Below are positions 46,080-58,444 of a DNA stretch of 64,000 nucleotides, in pieces. Source of the DNA: Tsukamurella sp. PLM1 (GTDB lineage Bacteria; Actinomycetota; Actinomycetes; Mycobacteriales; Mycobacteriaceae); contig NZ_AP025688.1 in the NCBI RefSeq assembly GCF_023168325.1, positions 2,604,001 to 2,668,000 of the forward strand, given 5' to 3'. The notes under the pieces were generated by a model that saw nothing but the letters and a program-made list of their open reading frames with translations, made no database searches and was not told where the DNA came from. Numbering within the stretch: the stretch's first letter is position 1; the number at the start of each line of letters is the position of its first letter. The position numbers were made by a program, and so were the translations under genes.

Positions 46080-47248
46080 TACTTCTCTCCCGTGGTGCTC
46101 ATGATGCTTGCGAACTTGTCGAAGAGGTAGGCGGCGTCGTGCGGTCCCGCCGCGGCCTCCGGGTGGTACTGGACGGAGAAGGCGCGGCCGCTCAGCAGTT
46201 CGACGCCCTCGACGGTGCCGTCGTTCGCGCAGACGTGGCTGACGCGGGCGCGACCGAAGTCGGTGCCGAACTCCTGCCCGCGCTCGCCCTCGAGCGCGAA
46301 CCCGTGGTTCTGCGCTGTGATCGAGATCCTGCCCGTCGAGTCCTCGACTACCGGGATGTTGATGCCGCGGTGTCCGAACTTCATCTTGTAGGTGTCCAGG
46401 CCGAAGGCCCGGCCGAGCAACTGGTTGCCCAGGCAGATGCCGAACAGCGGCAGGCCGGCGTCCAGCACGCCGCGGGTCAGCTCCACCTCGTGCGCGGCCG
46501 TGGCGGGGTCGCCGGGGCCGTTCGAGAGGAAGAAGCCGTCCGGGTTGAAGGAGCGCACCTCGTCGAGCGTGATCGTCGAGGGCACCACGTGCACCCGCAT
46601 GCCGCGCTCGGCGAACATGCGCGGGGTGTTGGTCTTGATGCCGAGGTCGACGGCGACCACGGTGAAGCGAGCCTCGCCCTCGGGCTCGATCGTGTATGAC
46701 GCGGTGGTCGAGACCTCGCCGATCAGGTTCTGCCCCTTCATCGACGGCTGCTCCCGCACCCGGTCGAGGAGCTCGGCGTCGGGAGCAAGGGCGTCGCCGG
46801 AGAACACCCCGGCGCGCATGGAGCCGTGGTCACGCAGGCGGCGCACCAGGGCTCGGGTGTCGATGCCGGCGATGCCGACCACCTGGTCCACCAGCTCGGC
46901 GTCGAGCGAGCCGCTGGCGCGCCAGTTGCTCACCCGGCGCGTGGGGTTGCGCACGGCGTAGCCGGCGACCCAGATCGTGCCACTGTCCTGATTCGGCCCG
47001 CTCGCTCCACTCCCGGCGGCTGCGCGACTCTCCCCGTCTTCACGGTTCCAGCCGGTGTTGCCGATCTGCGGGGCGGTCGCCACCACGATCTGCCGCGCGT
47101 ACGACGGGTCGGTGAGCGTCTCCTGGTAACCCGTCATCGCGGTGCAGAAGACGGCCTCGCCGAGGGTCTGCCCGACGGCGCCGAACTCGACCCCGCGGTG
47201 CACGGTCCCGTCTTCGAGAACCAGGAGTGCTTTGTTGTCGGCAGCCAT
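46079..47248 (-). CDS. carA: carbamoyl-phosphate synthase small subunit (glutaminase)
   Basis: 389 aa, intact. It hydrolyses glutamine and passes ammonia to CarB. Seen: N-terminal [33 protein letters not shown], class-I amidotransferase domain with GPGDPATA, nucleophile Cys in [15 protein letters not shown] and His/Glu in [10 protein letters not shown]. It has a Ser/Gly-rich insert near residues 75-90 ([15 protein letters not shown]) common in this group. It is 1 bp from the preceding membrane-protein gene. Confidence 0.97.
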
Positions 47249-47740
47249 CTAACTTTCCCTCACGTCCATCAGTTTTCGATACGTCGTCTTGTCGTCGGCG
47301 CGGAAGCCCGTGTCCACGACGGTGCCGGTGGGCAGTTCCCAGCGCAACACCAGAAGGCCGTCACCGGGCATCACCTTTCCGGCCAGCTTGGAGGCGCGGC
47401 GGACCTCCACCAGGTACTCGTCCGCGATCCACATCGGGTTGCCGCGCCCGCGCTCCATCAGGTAGCCGTCGGCGTAGCGGCTCAGGTTCACGGTGGCCCG
47501 GTACCCCCAGTCCCCCACCGCGACCCGATCCTGCCAGTGGGGCGCCACGGTGCTTCCGACGTAGACGCCGGACACCGGCCCGAAGACCAGTTCGCTGAGC
47601 TGCTCGGGGGTGCTCGGGATCTCGCCCACCGACGCGGCCTGCCGCTGCCCGCGGCGGCGCCAGCCCAGGGCCATCAGGGAGAACAGTCCGGCGAGCACCA
47701 CCAGCACCAGCAGGAGCGTGGCGAAGTCGCTGACGCTCAC
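47249..47740 (-). CDS. single-pass membrane protein in the pyr operon (Rv1382-like)
   Basis: 163 aa. One N-terminal transmembrane helix (about residues 5-25, [22 protein letters not shown]) then a soluble beta-rich domain ending [30 protein letters not shown]. The M. tuberculosis pyr operon has a protein of this kind at the same place between pyrC and carA. Start GTG 47740 overlaps the pyrC stop. The function is unknown. Confidence 0.8.
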   Translation of the reverse strand: MSVSDFATLLLVLVVLAGLFSLMALGWRRRGQRQAASVGEIPSTPEQLSELVFGPVSGVYVGSTVAPHWQDRVAVGDWGYRATVNLSRYADGYLMERGRGNPMWIADEYLVEVRRASKLAGKVMPGDGLLVLRWELPTGTVVDTGFRADDKTTYRKLMDVRES

Positions 47741-49050
47741 GCCCGCTCCCTCGGCCCCGGTTCGGCGGCCGCACCGTCGCGGGCGGTGATCCGACCGCGC
47801 AGCACCGTGAGCACCGGCTTGGCCTTGAAGCTCAGCTCCGCGAACGGGGTGTTCCGCGAGCGGCTCGCGAGCTCGTCGGCGCGCACTGTCCACCCCAAGT
47901 CCGGGTCGATCAGCGTCAGGTTCGCCGGCTCGCCCACGTCGATCGGCCGGCCGTGGTCGTCGAGGCGCGCGATCCTGGCGGGCTTCTCGCTCATCACCCG
48001 CGCCACGTCGCGCCAGCTCAGGTCGCCGGTCTCGACACAGACCTGCGCGACGATGGCGAGCGCCGTCTCCAGGCCCAGCATGCCGGGGCGGGCGGCGGCG
48101 AACTCGCAGCACTTGTCCTGCTCCGCGTGCGGCGCGTGATCGGTCGCCACGCAGTCGATCACGCCGTCCCGCAGCGCCGCCCGCAGCGCAGCCGCGTCGG
48201 AAGCCTCGCGCAGGGGCGGGTTCACCCGATTCACGGCGTCGTAGGTCTGCAGGCGCGAATCGTCGAGCAGCAGGTGGTGCGGCGTGACCTCGGCGGTGAT
48301 GTCGATGCCCTGGGTCTTGGCCCACTTCAGCAGCTCGACGGTGCCCGCGGTGGACGCGTGGCAGATGTGCACGCGGGCGCCGGCATCGCGGGCGAGCAGG
48401 GCGTCGCGGGCGACGATCGCCTCCTCGGCGGCGCGGGGCCAGCCGGTGAGGCCCAGGCGCGCGGCCTCGGGGCCCTCGTGCGCGACGGCGCCCTTCGTCA
48501 GCCGCGGCTCCTCCGCGTGCTGCGCGATGACCACGCCGAGCGAGGCCGAGTACTCCAGCGCGCGGCGCATGAGCAGCGGATCCGCCACGCACACACCGTC
48601 GTCGGAGAACACCCGCACCCGGCCCGCGGAGGTGGCCATCATGCCCATCTCGGCGAGCTTCTCGCCCTTCAGGCCGACGGTGACGGCACCCACGGGGTGC
48701 ACGTCGACGAGGCCGACCTCCTGGCCGCGACGGTGGACGTGGTCGGTGACCACCGCCGAGTCGGCGACGGGGCTGGTGTTGGCCATGGCGAACACCGCGG
48801 TGTAACCGCCGAGTGCGGCGGCGGCGGAACCGGACTCGATGGTCTCGGTGTCCTCCCGACCGGGCTCGCGCAGATGGGTGTGCAGGTCGACGAAGCCGGG
48901 CAACAGGACCCTGCCGCCGCCGTCGACGACCTCCGCGCCGTCGGCCGGCGCGAGAGATGGTCCGATGGCGGTGATCTCGCCGCCGGCGATCGCGACGTCC
49001 ACCGGATCGCCCTCGCCGTAGGGACGGACGTTGGTGAGCAGCAGGCTCAT
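47737..49050 (-). CDS. pyrC: dihydroorotase
   Basis: 437 aa, intact, class I. It cyclises carbamoyl aspartate. Seen: zinc ligands [49 protein letters not shown], and [18 protein letters not shown] 49050 ([12 protein letters not shown]) overlaps the pyrB stop; an upstream in-frame ATG at 49065 lies inside pyrB and is less likely. Confidence 0.97.
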   Translation of the reverse strand: MSLLLTNVRPYGEGDPVDVAIAGGEITAIGPSLAPADGAEVVDGGGRVLLPGFVDLHTHLREPGREDTETIESGSAAAALGGYTAVFAMANTSPVADSAVVTDHVHRRGQEVGLVDVHPVGAVTVGLKGEKLAEMGMMATSAGRVRVFSDDGVCVADPLLMRRALEYSASLGVVIAQHAEEPRLTKGAVAHEGPEAARLGLTGWPRAAEEAIVARDALLARDAGARVHICHASTAGTVELLKWAKTQGIDITAEVTPHHLLLDDSRLQTYDAVNRVNPPLREASDAAALRAALRDGVIDCVATDHAPHAEQDKCCEFAAARPGMLGLETALAIVAQVCVETGDLSWRDVARVMSEKPARIARLDDHGRPIDVGEPANLTLIDPDLGWTVRADELASRSRNTPFAELSFKAKPVLTVLRGRITARDGAAAEPGPRERA

Positions 49051-50057
49051 TCGGGGATCCTCCATCCCGCGAGTAGTGGGCAGTGCCGGGATGAGCGGTC
49101 GTCATTCCGCACCCCTTCCTTGGCCAGAAGATGGAAGAGCACCGCCATGCGGACGTGCACGCCGTTGTTGACCTGCTGCAGGATCGCGGCCTGCGCGGAA
49201 TCGGCGACGGAGTAGCCGATCTCCATGCCCCGCAGCATCGGTCCTGGGTGCAACACCACCGCGTGGTCGGGCAGCAGGGCGGCGCGCTGTGGGTTGAGTC
49301 CGTAGCGCACCGAGTACTCGCGCTCGCTGGGGAAGAAGCCGCCGTTCATCCGCTCGGCCTGCACGCGGAGCATCATCACCGCGTCGGCGCCGGGCAGTTC
49401 CGCCTCCAGCGAGTCGGCGACCGTGACCGGCCAGGTCTCGACGCCGACCGGCAGCAGCGTGCGGGGCGCGACCAACACGACCTCCGCGCCGAGCGTGGAC
49501 AGCAGCAGCGCGTTCGATCGCGCGACCCGGCTGTGCAGCACGTCGCCGACGATCACCACTCTGCGGCCGTCGAGGCCACCAAGGCGCTGGCGCAGTGTGA
49601 GCGCGTCGAGCAGGGCCTGGGTCGGGTGCTCGTGCATCCCGTCGCCGGCGTTGATGACGACGGGGCCGGGCAGCCCGTCGAGGGCCGCTGCGGAGTTGGT
49701 CCACGCCGCGATCTGTTGCGCCGCACCGGAGGCGGGGTGCCGCACGATCAGCGCGTCGGCGCCGGCGGCGTGCAGCGTGAGGGCGGTGTCGCGCAGCGAC
49801 TCGCCCTTGGCCACCGAACTGCCCGACGCGGAGACGTTGATCACGTCCGCGCTCATCCACTTGCCCGCCACCTCGAACGAGACGCGGGTGCGGGTGGAGT
49901 TCTCGTAGAACACCGTCATCACGGTGCGACCGCGCAGGGTGGGCAGCTTCTTGACCTCGCGGCCCAGCAGCGCCTGCTGCAGCCGGTCGGCCTCGTCGAG
50001 GATCTCCTCGGCCTCGTCCCGGGGCAGGTCGCCCGCCGAGAGCAGGTGCCTGGTCAC
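49047..50057 (-). CDS. pyrB: aspartate carbamoyltransferase catalytic subunit
   Basis: 336 aa, intact. It joins carbamoyl phosphate to aspartate. Seen: [20 protein letters not shown] (carbamoyl-phosphate site STRT), [38 protein letters not shown], and [16 protein letters not shown] 50057 overlaps the pyrR stop. Confidence 0.97.
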   Translation of the reverse strand: MTRHLLSAGDLPRDEAEEILDEADRLQQALLGREVKKLPTLRGRTVMTVFYENSTRTRVSFEVAGKWMSADVINVSASGSSVAKGESLRDTALTLHAAGADALIVRHPASGAAQQIAAWTNSAAALDGLPGPVVINAGDGMHEHPTQALLDALTLRQRLGGLDGRRVVIVGDVLHSRVARSNALLLSTLGAEVVLVAPRTLLPVGVETWPVTVADSLEAELPGADAVMMLRVQAERMNGGFFPSEREYSVRYGLNPQRAALLPDHAVVLHPGPMLRGMEIGYSVADSAQAAILQQVNNGVHVRMAVLFHLLAKEGVRNDDRSSRHCPLLAGWRIPE

Positions 50058-50605
50058 GAGATCACCACCGCGTCCTCGCCGTCCTTCTCCCGCAGCCGCA
50101 CCTGGACGTCCTCCTGCCGCGAGGTGGGGATGTTCTTGCCCACGTAGTCGGCGCGGATCGGCAGCTGCCGGTGCCCCCGGTCCACCAGCACCGCCAACTG
50201 GACCGCGGCCGGGCGGCCGATGTCACGGAGCGAATCGAGCGCGGCGCGCACCGTTCGGCCGGAGAACAGGACGTCGTCGACGAGGATGACGAGGGCACCG
50301 TCGACGCCCTGGGGCGGGACTGTGGTGCGCTCGAGGGGACGGTGCGGCTTGTGCCGCAGATCGTCGCGGTAGAGGGTGATGTCGAGGTGGCCGACGGGGA
50401 CTGCCACGCCGGAGAACTCCTCGATGTCGGCGGCCAGCCGGGCGGCGAGAACCGCACCGCGCGTGGGAATGCCGAAGATGACGACGGGCGGGTTCGCCTC
50501 CTCGCCCGCGGCCGGCGTGTCCAGGGCCGTCTTCTCGATGATCTGATGCGCGATCCGTGCCACCGTCCTGGTGACATCTGCCGCGGACATGAGCTCTCGA
50601 GCCAT
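50054..50605 (-). CDS. pyrR: PyrR: pyr regulator / uracil phosphoribosyltransferase
   Basis: 183 aa. It binds pyr mRNA in response to UMP and has weak UPRTase activity. Seen: [15 protein letters not shown], the PRPP loop [22 protein letters not shown], and a C-terminal [24 protein letters not shown] 50605 follows GGAGGT. First gene of the pyr operon, with a probable PyrR target in its own leader. Confidence 0.97.
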   Translation of the reverse strand: MARELMSAADVTRTVARIAHQIIEKTALDTPAAGEEANPPVVIFGIPTRGAVLAARLAADIEEFSGVAVPVGHLDITLYRDDLRHKPHRPLERTTVPPQGVDGALVILVDDVLFSGRTVRAALDSLRDIGRPAAVQLAVLVDRGHRQLPIRADYVGKNIPTSRQEDVQVRLREKDGEDAVVIS

Positions 50606-50662
50606 GTGGACCTCCTTCTCCGCCTCTCCGGACGGCTCGCTCCGCCTCTCGGGACGGACTTA
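50606..50662 (-). promoter_or_regulatory. pyr leader with two PyrR-site-like GAGAGGC blocks
   Basis: Minus-strand leader reads GTCCCGAGAGGCGGAG, then CGAGCCGTCCGGAGAGGCGG, then AGAAGGAGGTCC before the pyrR ATG. The PyrR RNA-binding loop consensus contains AGAGAGGC; here GTCC-(C/G)-GAGAGGCGGAG occurs twice, the second copy overlapping the Shine-Dalgarno. In mycobacteria PyrR is known to repress translation at such a leader. Confidence 0.6.
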
Positions 50663-50707
50663 AAGGATGCCTTGATGCGACACGAAGCATACCAGTACGT
50701 TCAGGAC

Positions 50708-52679
50708 ATGGAATTGTCGACCAGGCAGCGCGAGACGCTCTCCGCGATCGTCGACGCGTTCGCCCCGGGCGACGGCGTGGCCGTTCCCTCTGCGAGCGCC
50801 CTCGGCGCCGGTGACCTGGCCGTTTCCTATGCCGACCGCAGCCCCCGCGACAGCGACGGGGTGACGCTCTCGCAGTCGCTGTCACTGTTCGACAACCGGG
50901 TGTTCTGCGCCACCGTTCTGGGCACCCGCGGACAGCGGTTCGCGGACCTGGCCGCGCCCGAGCGCGAGCGGGTCCTGATCGATCTCGCGCGCTCCCGGTT
51001 CGTGCAGAAGCGGATGCTGTTCAAGCGCCTGCGCAACATCGCCATGCTGTCGTACTACGCGGCGGGCGGTGCCGACGGCGAGCACGGTGCGGGCGCGGAG
51101 CTGATGGCCGCGATCGGATACCCGCGGCAGCCGGCGATGAAGAAGCCCCGGGCGCGGGCGATGCGGGCGCTGCGCCCGCTCACGCCGACGCGGTACCAGG
51201 TCGACGCGACGACGGCGTGCGACGTGGTGGTCGTCGGTTCCGGCTCGGGCGGGGCGGTCGCGGCCGCGGCGCTGGCTGAGGCCGGGCTCGACGTGGTGGT
51301 CCTCGAGCGCGGCGATTACGTCTCCCCACCGACGCCGGCGAGTCCGACTTCGACAACCTCACCCAGCTCTACGCGCCCGGCCCGTTCTGGACCGAGAACG
51401 CGCAGTCGTACCTGCTCTCGGCGCGGTGCCTCGGCGGCGGCACCGTGGTCTCCCACGGCGGGTACTTCCGGCCGTCGGAGAAGGTGCGCGCCGACTGGGC
51501 GGACCGCGGCATCGACACGGGGCCGTCGCTCGACGCCGCGCTCGACGAGGTGTGGCACCGCAGTGGCGTCACCGAGGCCGCGACCGCACTGTCGCTGCGC
51601 GACGAGCTGCTCGAGAAGGGCTGCGCCGAGCTGGGGCTGCCGGTGCGTGCGGTGGGCCTCGCCGACGACGGCGAGGCGGCCGCGGGCGAAGGGCGCTGGG
51701 GCCCGCCAGCCGGATCGCCGGCAGGCAGGACGCGGGCCGCACGTGGCTCCGCGACGCCGAGAAGCGCGGCGCCCGCATCGTCACCGGGGCCCAGGCCCGA
51801 TCCATCGAGGTGCAGGGCGGGCGGGCGCGCACCGTCATCGCGCGGACGTCGGGCGGCTCGTGGCTGACGGTGCGCTGCAGCGCCGTCGTCGTCGCCGCCG
51901 GCGGCTTCGAGACGCCCGCGCTGCTCGCCCGGTCGGACATCGGCGGCGCGCACGTGGGCAAGCACCTGCACCTCCACCCGACCGCGACCGCGTTGGGCCT
52001 CTTCGGCGAGGCAGTGAATCCGTGGGAGGGGACGGCCTCGGCGCGGTACAGCGACGCCCACGCCGACCTCGACGGCGCCGGATTCGGCGCGCTGTACGAG
52101 ACGATCCCCTTGACGCCCGCGCTGGCCGCCAGCTTCGTGCCGTGGCGCAACTCGGTGGAGCACCTCAACGTAATGCGGCAGTTCCCCCATCTGTCGATGG
52201 TGCGGGTCATGCTCCGCGACCGCGGCGCGGGCGAGGTCGTGATGGACGCCTCCGGCGAACCGTCGGTGCGGTACGACCTCGCGGAGGCCGACCGCGCGCA
52301 CCTGCGCACGGGCGTCGACACCGCGGTGCGGATCCTCGAGGCCGCCGGGGCGCGGCGGATCTTCACCGGCCAGCAGCGCGGCGGTGACTACGTGCCGGGC
52401 GAACAACCGGTCGAGGGGTTCCTCGACCGGTCGCACGCCGTCGGATACGGGGTCGGCGAGATCGCGCTGGGCTCGTCGGAGCCGATGAGCACCGCCCGGA
52501 TGGCGGCGTCCCAGCGGCGCGGCGTCACGGATCCCGAGAGCGCCCTGTGGGACGCCCCCAACGTGGTGATCGCGGACGCGTCGATGCTGCCGACGGCGTG
52601 CGGGGTCCACCCGATCGGCACCGTCCAGGCCCTGGCGCTGCGGAACGCCCGCGCGCTGGCCGCCCGGTTGAAGGGCTAG
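50708..52679 (+). CDS. GMC-family FAD alcohol oxidase-like protein, two one-base deletions
   Basis: About 657 aa when restored. An N-terminal helical region (LSTRQRETLSAIVDAFAPG) as in long-chain alcohol oxidases, then FAD fold VVVVGSGSGGAVAAAALAEAG, LGGGTVVSHGGYFRP, and C-terminal ADASMLPTACGVHPIGTVQALALRNARALA with the active-site His. Breaks near 51326 (TCTCCCCACC, C5 read as C4) and near 51703 (GGGGCCCGCC, one C short). ATG 50708 or ATG 50675; neither has a clear ribosome site. It is divergent from pyrR and different from the GMC protein at 14070. Confidence 0.85.
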
Positions 52680-52681
52680 GG

Positions 52682-53179
52682 CTACTCGCGCCGGTCGGCC
52701 GGTTGGGCGGCCGCCGCGGACCGCACCTGGGGAGCCAGCGTCGCGACCTTGCCGAGGACGCCGTTGAGGTACGTCGGCGAATCGTCCGTCGAGAGCTCCT
52801 TCGCGAGCTCGACGGCCTCGTCGACCACCACGGCCGGCGGCACGTCGGCCGCATTGAACAGCTCCCAGACGGCGATCCGCAGGATCGCACGGTCCACCGC
52901 CGGCAGGCGCGCCAGCGTCCAGCCGGTCAGGTGCGAGGTGATCACCGAGTCGAGCTGCTCACGATCGACGCCCACGCCCGTGACGAGCTGCGCGGTGTAC
53001 TCGGAGACCGGCGCGACCGCCGCGTCCTCCGCCGCGAGCGCACGGCGCTCCGCGAGCAGGCCGTCGAGATCGGTGACATCGCGCGCCTCCGCCTCGAACA
53101 GCAGGTCGACGGCGCGCTTACGCGCCCGGTGGCGGGCGCCCGACTTCTTCGGGCGCCGGGATTCAGGCTGATCGGGCAC
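52682..53179 (-). CDS. nusB: transcription antitermination factor NusB
   Basis: 165 aa. RNA-binding helical protein for rRNA antitermination with NusE. Seen: [44 protein letters not shown], and [29 protein letters not shown]. Start GTG 53179. As the sequence stands it is in frame with efp with no stop between, but one lost base in efp explains this. Confidence 0.95.
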   Translation of the reverse strand: MPDQPESRRPKKSGARHRARKRAVDLLFEAEARDVTDLDGLLAERRALAAEDAAVAPVSEYTAQLVTGVGVDREQLDSVITSHLTGWTLARLPAVDRAILRIAVWELFNAADVPPAVVVDEAVELAKELSTDDSPTYLNGVLGKVATLAPQVRSAAAAQPADRRE

Positions 53180-53180
53180 T

Positions 53181-53743
53181 TTAGAGTTCACGCGCCCCAG
53201 GTAGCTGCCGTCACGGGTGTCGACCTTGAGCTTGTCGCCGGTGTTGATGAACAGCGGAACGTTGATCTCGGCGCCGGTCTCCAGCGTGGCGGGCTTGGTG
53301 CCGCCGGTGGAGCGGTCGCCCTGCAGGCCCGGGTCGGTGTGCGAGACCACGTACTCGGCCGAGATCGGGAGCTCGACGAACAGCGCCTCGCCCTCGTGCA
53401 TCGAGACCTGGACCTGCATGTTCTCCAGCAGGAACCGGGCGCCGTCGCCGACCTTCGCCTCGTCCAGGTTGATCTGGTCGTAGGTCTCGCCGTCCATGAA
53501 CACGTAGTCCGTGCCGTCGTGGTACAGGTAGCTGAAATCGCGGCGGTCGACCGTGGCGACGTCCACCTTCACGCCGGCGTTGAAGGTCTTGTCGACCGTC
53601 TTGCCGGAGACCACGTTCTTGAGCTTCGTGCGCACGAAGGCGGGGCCCTTGCCCGGCTTCACGTGCTGGAACTCGATGATCTGCCAGAGCTGGCCCTCCT
53701 GGTTGAGGACCAGGCCGTTCTTGAAATCAGCAGTCGATGCCAC
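53181..53743 (-). CDS. efp: elongation factor P, one-base deletion at the stop
   Basis: 187 aa when one base is restored, the same length as the mycobacterial protein. It relieves ribosome stalling at polyproline. Seen: [30 protein letters not shown] (KPGKG loop with Lys), and [40 protein letters not shown]. The C-terminus GSYLGRVNS should be followed by TAA; AACTCTAAA lacks one base, so the frame appears to continue into nusB. Confidence 0.94.
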
Positions 53744-53758
53744 GTTGTGTCGATTCTC

Positions 53759-54847
53759 CTAGAGTGCGATCAAGTCTTTGGTGGTGCGCGTCAGCAGTTC
53801 CGGCCCGTCGCGATGGACCACGAGGGTGTCCTCGATGCGGACTCCACCACGACCCGGGAGGTACACACCCGGCTCCACGGTGACCACAGCACCGTCGGAC
53901 AGTGTACCGCTGCCGAGTTTGCCCAGCGTCGGCGCTTCGTGGATCTCGACCCCGACCCCGTGCCCGAGGCCGTGCAGGAACTGCTCGCCGTACCCCGCGG
54001 CCTCGATCACCGCGCGGGCGGCACCGTCGATCTCGCGGACGTCGCGGCCCGGCACCAGCGCCTCCCGCCCCGCCGCCTGCGCGGCGCGCACTACGTCGTA
54101 GATCTCGCGCTGCCAGGCGGCCGGCTCGCCGAGGACGAAGGTGCGGGTCTCGTCGGCGTGGTAGCCGCCGAAGCGAGCGCCGAAGTCGATCTTGACGAAG
54201 TCGCCGGCGGCGAGCACCGCGTCGGTGGGCCGGTGGTGCGGGATCGCCGAGTTCGCGCCCGCGGCGACGATGGTCTCGAACGCGACCGCCTCCGCTCCGA
54301 GCTCGTACATGAGGTTCTCCAGGCGCCGCGCGACCTGCGTCTCCGTCGCGCCGGGCCGGATCGCCCCCTCGTCGACGAGCGCCGCGAGCGCCTGGTCGCT
54401 GATGGCGCAGGCGCGCCGGAGCAGCTCGATCTCGCCGGCGTCCTTCACCTCGCGGAGCGTCTCGACGAGTCGCGTGGTCGGGACCAGGTGCGCCTCCGGC
54501 GCGAGCCGGGCGTGGTCGGCGTAGCTCACCGCGGTCGCCTCGAACCCGACGGTGCCCGCGACGCCCGGCTCGGCGAGCAGGGCCTTCGCCACGTCCCGCT
54601 CGATGACCGCCCGCAGGTCGCCCGACTGCTCGGCCACCTGGGTGAGGTAGCGGCCGTCGGTGGCGATGGCGTCGCGGGCCGGGTCCGCGGCGATCAGCAC
54701 CGCGCCGTTGGAGCCGGTGAAGCCCGCGAGGTACCGGACGTTGTCGAGGTTGGTGACGAGCAGGGCGTCGAGCGCGGGGTCATGGCTCGCGAGGGCGGCG
54801 CGGAGGGTGTCGCGGCGCCGAGCGTGGTCGGTCGTGGTCTGCGGCAT
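53759..54847 (-). CDS. pepQ: Xaa-Pro dipeptidase/aminopeptidase (M24)
   Basis: 362 aa, intact. Metallopeptidase for X-Pro bonds. Metal ligands: KIDFGARFGGYHADETRTF (two Asp), HGLGHGVGVEIHEAP (His), VTVEPGVYLPG (Glu) and GVRIEDTLVV (Glu). N-terminal creatinase-like domain precedes. Order pepQ-efp-nusB matches M. tuberculosis Rv2535c-Rv2533c. It is cytosolic. Confidence 0.95.
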   Translation of the reverse strand: MPQTTTDHARRRDTLRAALASHDPALDALLVTNLDNVRYLAGFTGSNGAVLIAADPARDAIATDGRYLTQVAEQSGDLRAVIERDVAKALLAEPGVAGTVGFEATAVSYADHARLAPEAHLVPTTRLVETLREVKDAGEIELLRRACAISDQALAALVDEGAIRPGATETQVARRLENLMYELGAEAVAFETIVAAGANSAIPHHRPTDAVLAAGDFVKIDFGARFGGYHADETRTFVLGEPAAWQREIYDVVRAAQAAGREALVPGRDVREIDGAARAVIEAAGYGEQFLHGLGHGVGVEIHEAPTLGKLGSGTLSDGAVVTVEPGVYLPGRGGVRIEDTLVVHRDGPELLTRTTKDLIAL

Positions 54848-54893
54848 CCCGCCACGGTAGCGCGCCCCGGCGGTGGGGCGCGGGGCGACGGAC

Positions 54894-55430
54894 TCAGACC
54901 GTGGCGCGCGCGATCACCGTGACCTCGTCCGCCACCTGCAGCGTGCCCATCATCAAAGAGAAGGGCTTGATCCCAAAGTCCTTCTGGCGCACCGGAATCG
55001 CAGCGGCGAGCGTCGGCGCGGGCTCGCCCTCCTCGTACAGCAGGGCGAACTCGCACGGCCGGGCAGCGCCGCACACCGTGAGCTCGCCGCACACCCGGAA
55101 CCCGTTGTCGGACGGCTCGATCTCGGCGGCGCGGAACTCGATAGACGGGAACTTCTTGACCTTGAGCGAGCGGTGCGCGTTGGCGGTCGCGACCGCGCGC
55201 TCCGGCGCACTGAGCGGGGTCAGGCCACCCTCCCCGGAGACCACCTCGAGCGAGGCCGCCTCGACGGTGACGGTGAGCGCGACCGGACGGTCACCGTCGA
55301 GCTCGACGACCGTGCGCCACGCGCCCGGCGCGAGCACCAGCCGATGCCCCAGCCGGGCCGACCGGCCGGCCACGCCGGTGTGCACCTCCAGCACGCCGCT
55401 GGACTGATCGATGGTCCGGGTCTCGCTCAC
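54894..55430 (-). CDS. YceI-family lipid-binding protein
   Basis: 178 aa. YceI lipocalin-like barrels bind isoprenoid lipids. Seen: VLEVHTGVAGRSARLGHRLVLAPG, LSAPERAVATANAHRSLKVKKFPSIEFRAAEIE, and RQKDFGIKPFSLMMGTLQVADEVTV. There is no signal peptide, so it is likely cytosolic. Confidence 0.88.
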   Translation of the reverse strand: MSETRTIDQSSGVLEVHTGVAGRSARLGHRLVLAPGAWRTVVELDGDRPVALTVTVEAASLEVVSGEGGLTPLSAPERAVATANAHRSLKVKKFPSIEFRAAEIEPSDNGFRVCGELTVCGAARPCEFALLYEEGEPAPTLAAAIPVRQKDFGIKPFSLMMGTLQVADEVTVIARATV

Positions 55431-55475
55431 GAATCCGACTGTACCGGCGGTGGACCCGATCCGGCGGGGTGCGCG

Positions 55476-55931
55476 TCAGGACCGGTCGACGACGAACACC
55501 GGGTACCGCACCGCGGCGGCCGCCAGCTCGCCGTCCGTGCTCTCCGCCGAGAGTCCGGGGAAGAACGCACCGACCTCCCAGGCCCACTTGTGCAGGTAGG
55601 CGCGCAGCACGGGCACCTTGGCGGCCGGATCGACGACCTCGGTGGCGGCGAACGGTTCGACGGTGCGCCCGAGCCGGAGCTCTCCCGCCCCGGCGACGCG
55701 GATGTTCCGCACCCACTGGGTGACGCCGCGCGCCGCGACGAGGTACTCGGCACCGTCGACCACGAGGACGTTGACGGGGACGGTGCGCCACTGCCCCGAC
55801 TTCCGGCCGCGCACCGCCAGTTCCTTGCTGCCGTACAGGGAGAGGCCGCGCCGGGCGAGCCAGGCGACGGTGTTGTTGAACGCGGTGGCGGTGCGGCCGG
55901 GACGGACGCGGTCGGCGGCGGCTGCGGTCAT
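55476..55931 (-). CDS. deazaflavin (F420)-dependent nitroreductase family protein
   Basis: 151 aa, DDN-like split beta-barrel. Seen: FNNTVAWLARRGLSLYGSKELAVRGRKSGQWRTVPVNVLVVDGAEYLVAARG, the family fingerprint for F420 or fatty-acid binding, and VRNIRVAGAGELRLGR. ATG 55931 follows GGAGG. It is divergent from the TetR gene at 56040, with two palindromes between, so it is probably that regulator's target. Confidence 0.92.
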   Translation of the reverse strand: MTAAAADRVRPGRTATAFNNTVAWLARRGLSLYGSKELAVRGRKSGQWRTVPVNVLVVDGAEYLVAARGVTQWVRNIRVAGAGELRLGRTVEPFAATEVVDPAAKVPVLRAYLHKWAWEVGAFFPGLSAESTDGELAAAAVRYPVFVVDRS

Positions 55932-55947
55932 GAGATCCTCCAATAGT

Positions 55948-56011
55948 GAGCACTGCTCTCGTTTCGATTCAATGCTCCGCCGGAGGCTCCCATTGTCAAG
56001 AGCAGTGCTCT
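55948..56011. promoter_or_regulatory. two palindromic TetR-type operators
   Basis: GAGCA-C-TGCTC (55948-55958) and AGAGCA-G-TGCTCT (55999-56011), each perfect and each followed by CGTTTCG, 41 bp apart between divergent genes. The repeat spans GAGCASTGCTCTCGTTTCG. The likely binding sites are for the TetR regulator encoded at 56040; the second sits just upstream of its own start. Confidence 0.72.
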
Positions 56012-56039
56012 CGTTTCGTATCGGTGCGATGATGGCCGG

Positions 56040-56699
56040 GTGAACGCCGCACGAACCGCCCGCGAGCGCGCCCGCGCCGAACTGACCGCCGAGATCACCC
56101 GCAGCGCGCGCGATCAACTGCGCGACGTGGGCGCGGCGGCGCTGTCACTGCGGGCCGTGGCCCGCGACCTGGGACTCGCGTCGTCGGCTGTGTACAGGTA
56201 CTTTCCGAGTCGCGACGCCCTGCTGACCACCCTCATCACCGAGGCCTACACCGCGCTCGGCGACGAGGTGGTCGCCGTGGTCGGCGGCGCGGACGCGCGC
56301 GGACTGGAAGGCGGCCGGTCGCGCGGTCAGGGCCTGGGCACTGGCGCACCCGCACGAGTACGCGCTGCTCTACGGCTCCCCCGTGCCGGGATACCGTGCG
56401 CCGCAACAGACCACCGACGCGGCGATCAGGATCTCGGGCACCTTCGCCCGCGTCGCGGCCGCGGGCCGGGGTGAGACGGCGGCACCGTCGGGCGTGCTGG
56501 ACCGGCAGCTGGCGGACGTGGCTGACGCGGTGACCCCGGAGCCGACCACGCCCAGCTCGCGCTGGCGGTGCTGGCGTGGACGCAGCTGTTCGGGGCCGTG
56601 AGTTTCGAGGTGTTCGGGCAGTTCGCGAACACCCTCGAGCCCGCGGACGAGCTGTTCGAGTACCTTCTCGACGCGACCGCGGACCGGTTGGGGCTCTGA
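56040..56699 (+). CDS. TetR-family regulator with WHG-type C-terminal domain, two frame breaks
   Basis: About 220 aa. Helix-turn-helix: ITRSARDQLRDVGAAALSLRAVARDLGLASSAVYRYFPSRDALLTTLI. The C-terminal domain (AHPHEYALLYGSPVPGYRAP, then LALAVLAWTQLFGAVSFEVFGQFANT) is the WHG/TetR_C_33 type. Breaks near 56300 (needs an insertion or a two-base change) and near 56549 (one base short). Start GTG 56040. It probably represses the divergent deazaflavin oxidoreductase and itself. Confidence 0.85.
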
Positions 56700-56702
56700 G
56701 GG

Positions 56703-58443
<1,741 letters not shown>

Positions 58444-58444
<1 letters not shown>

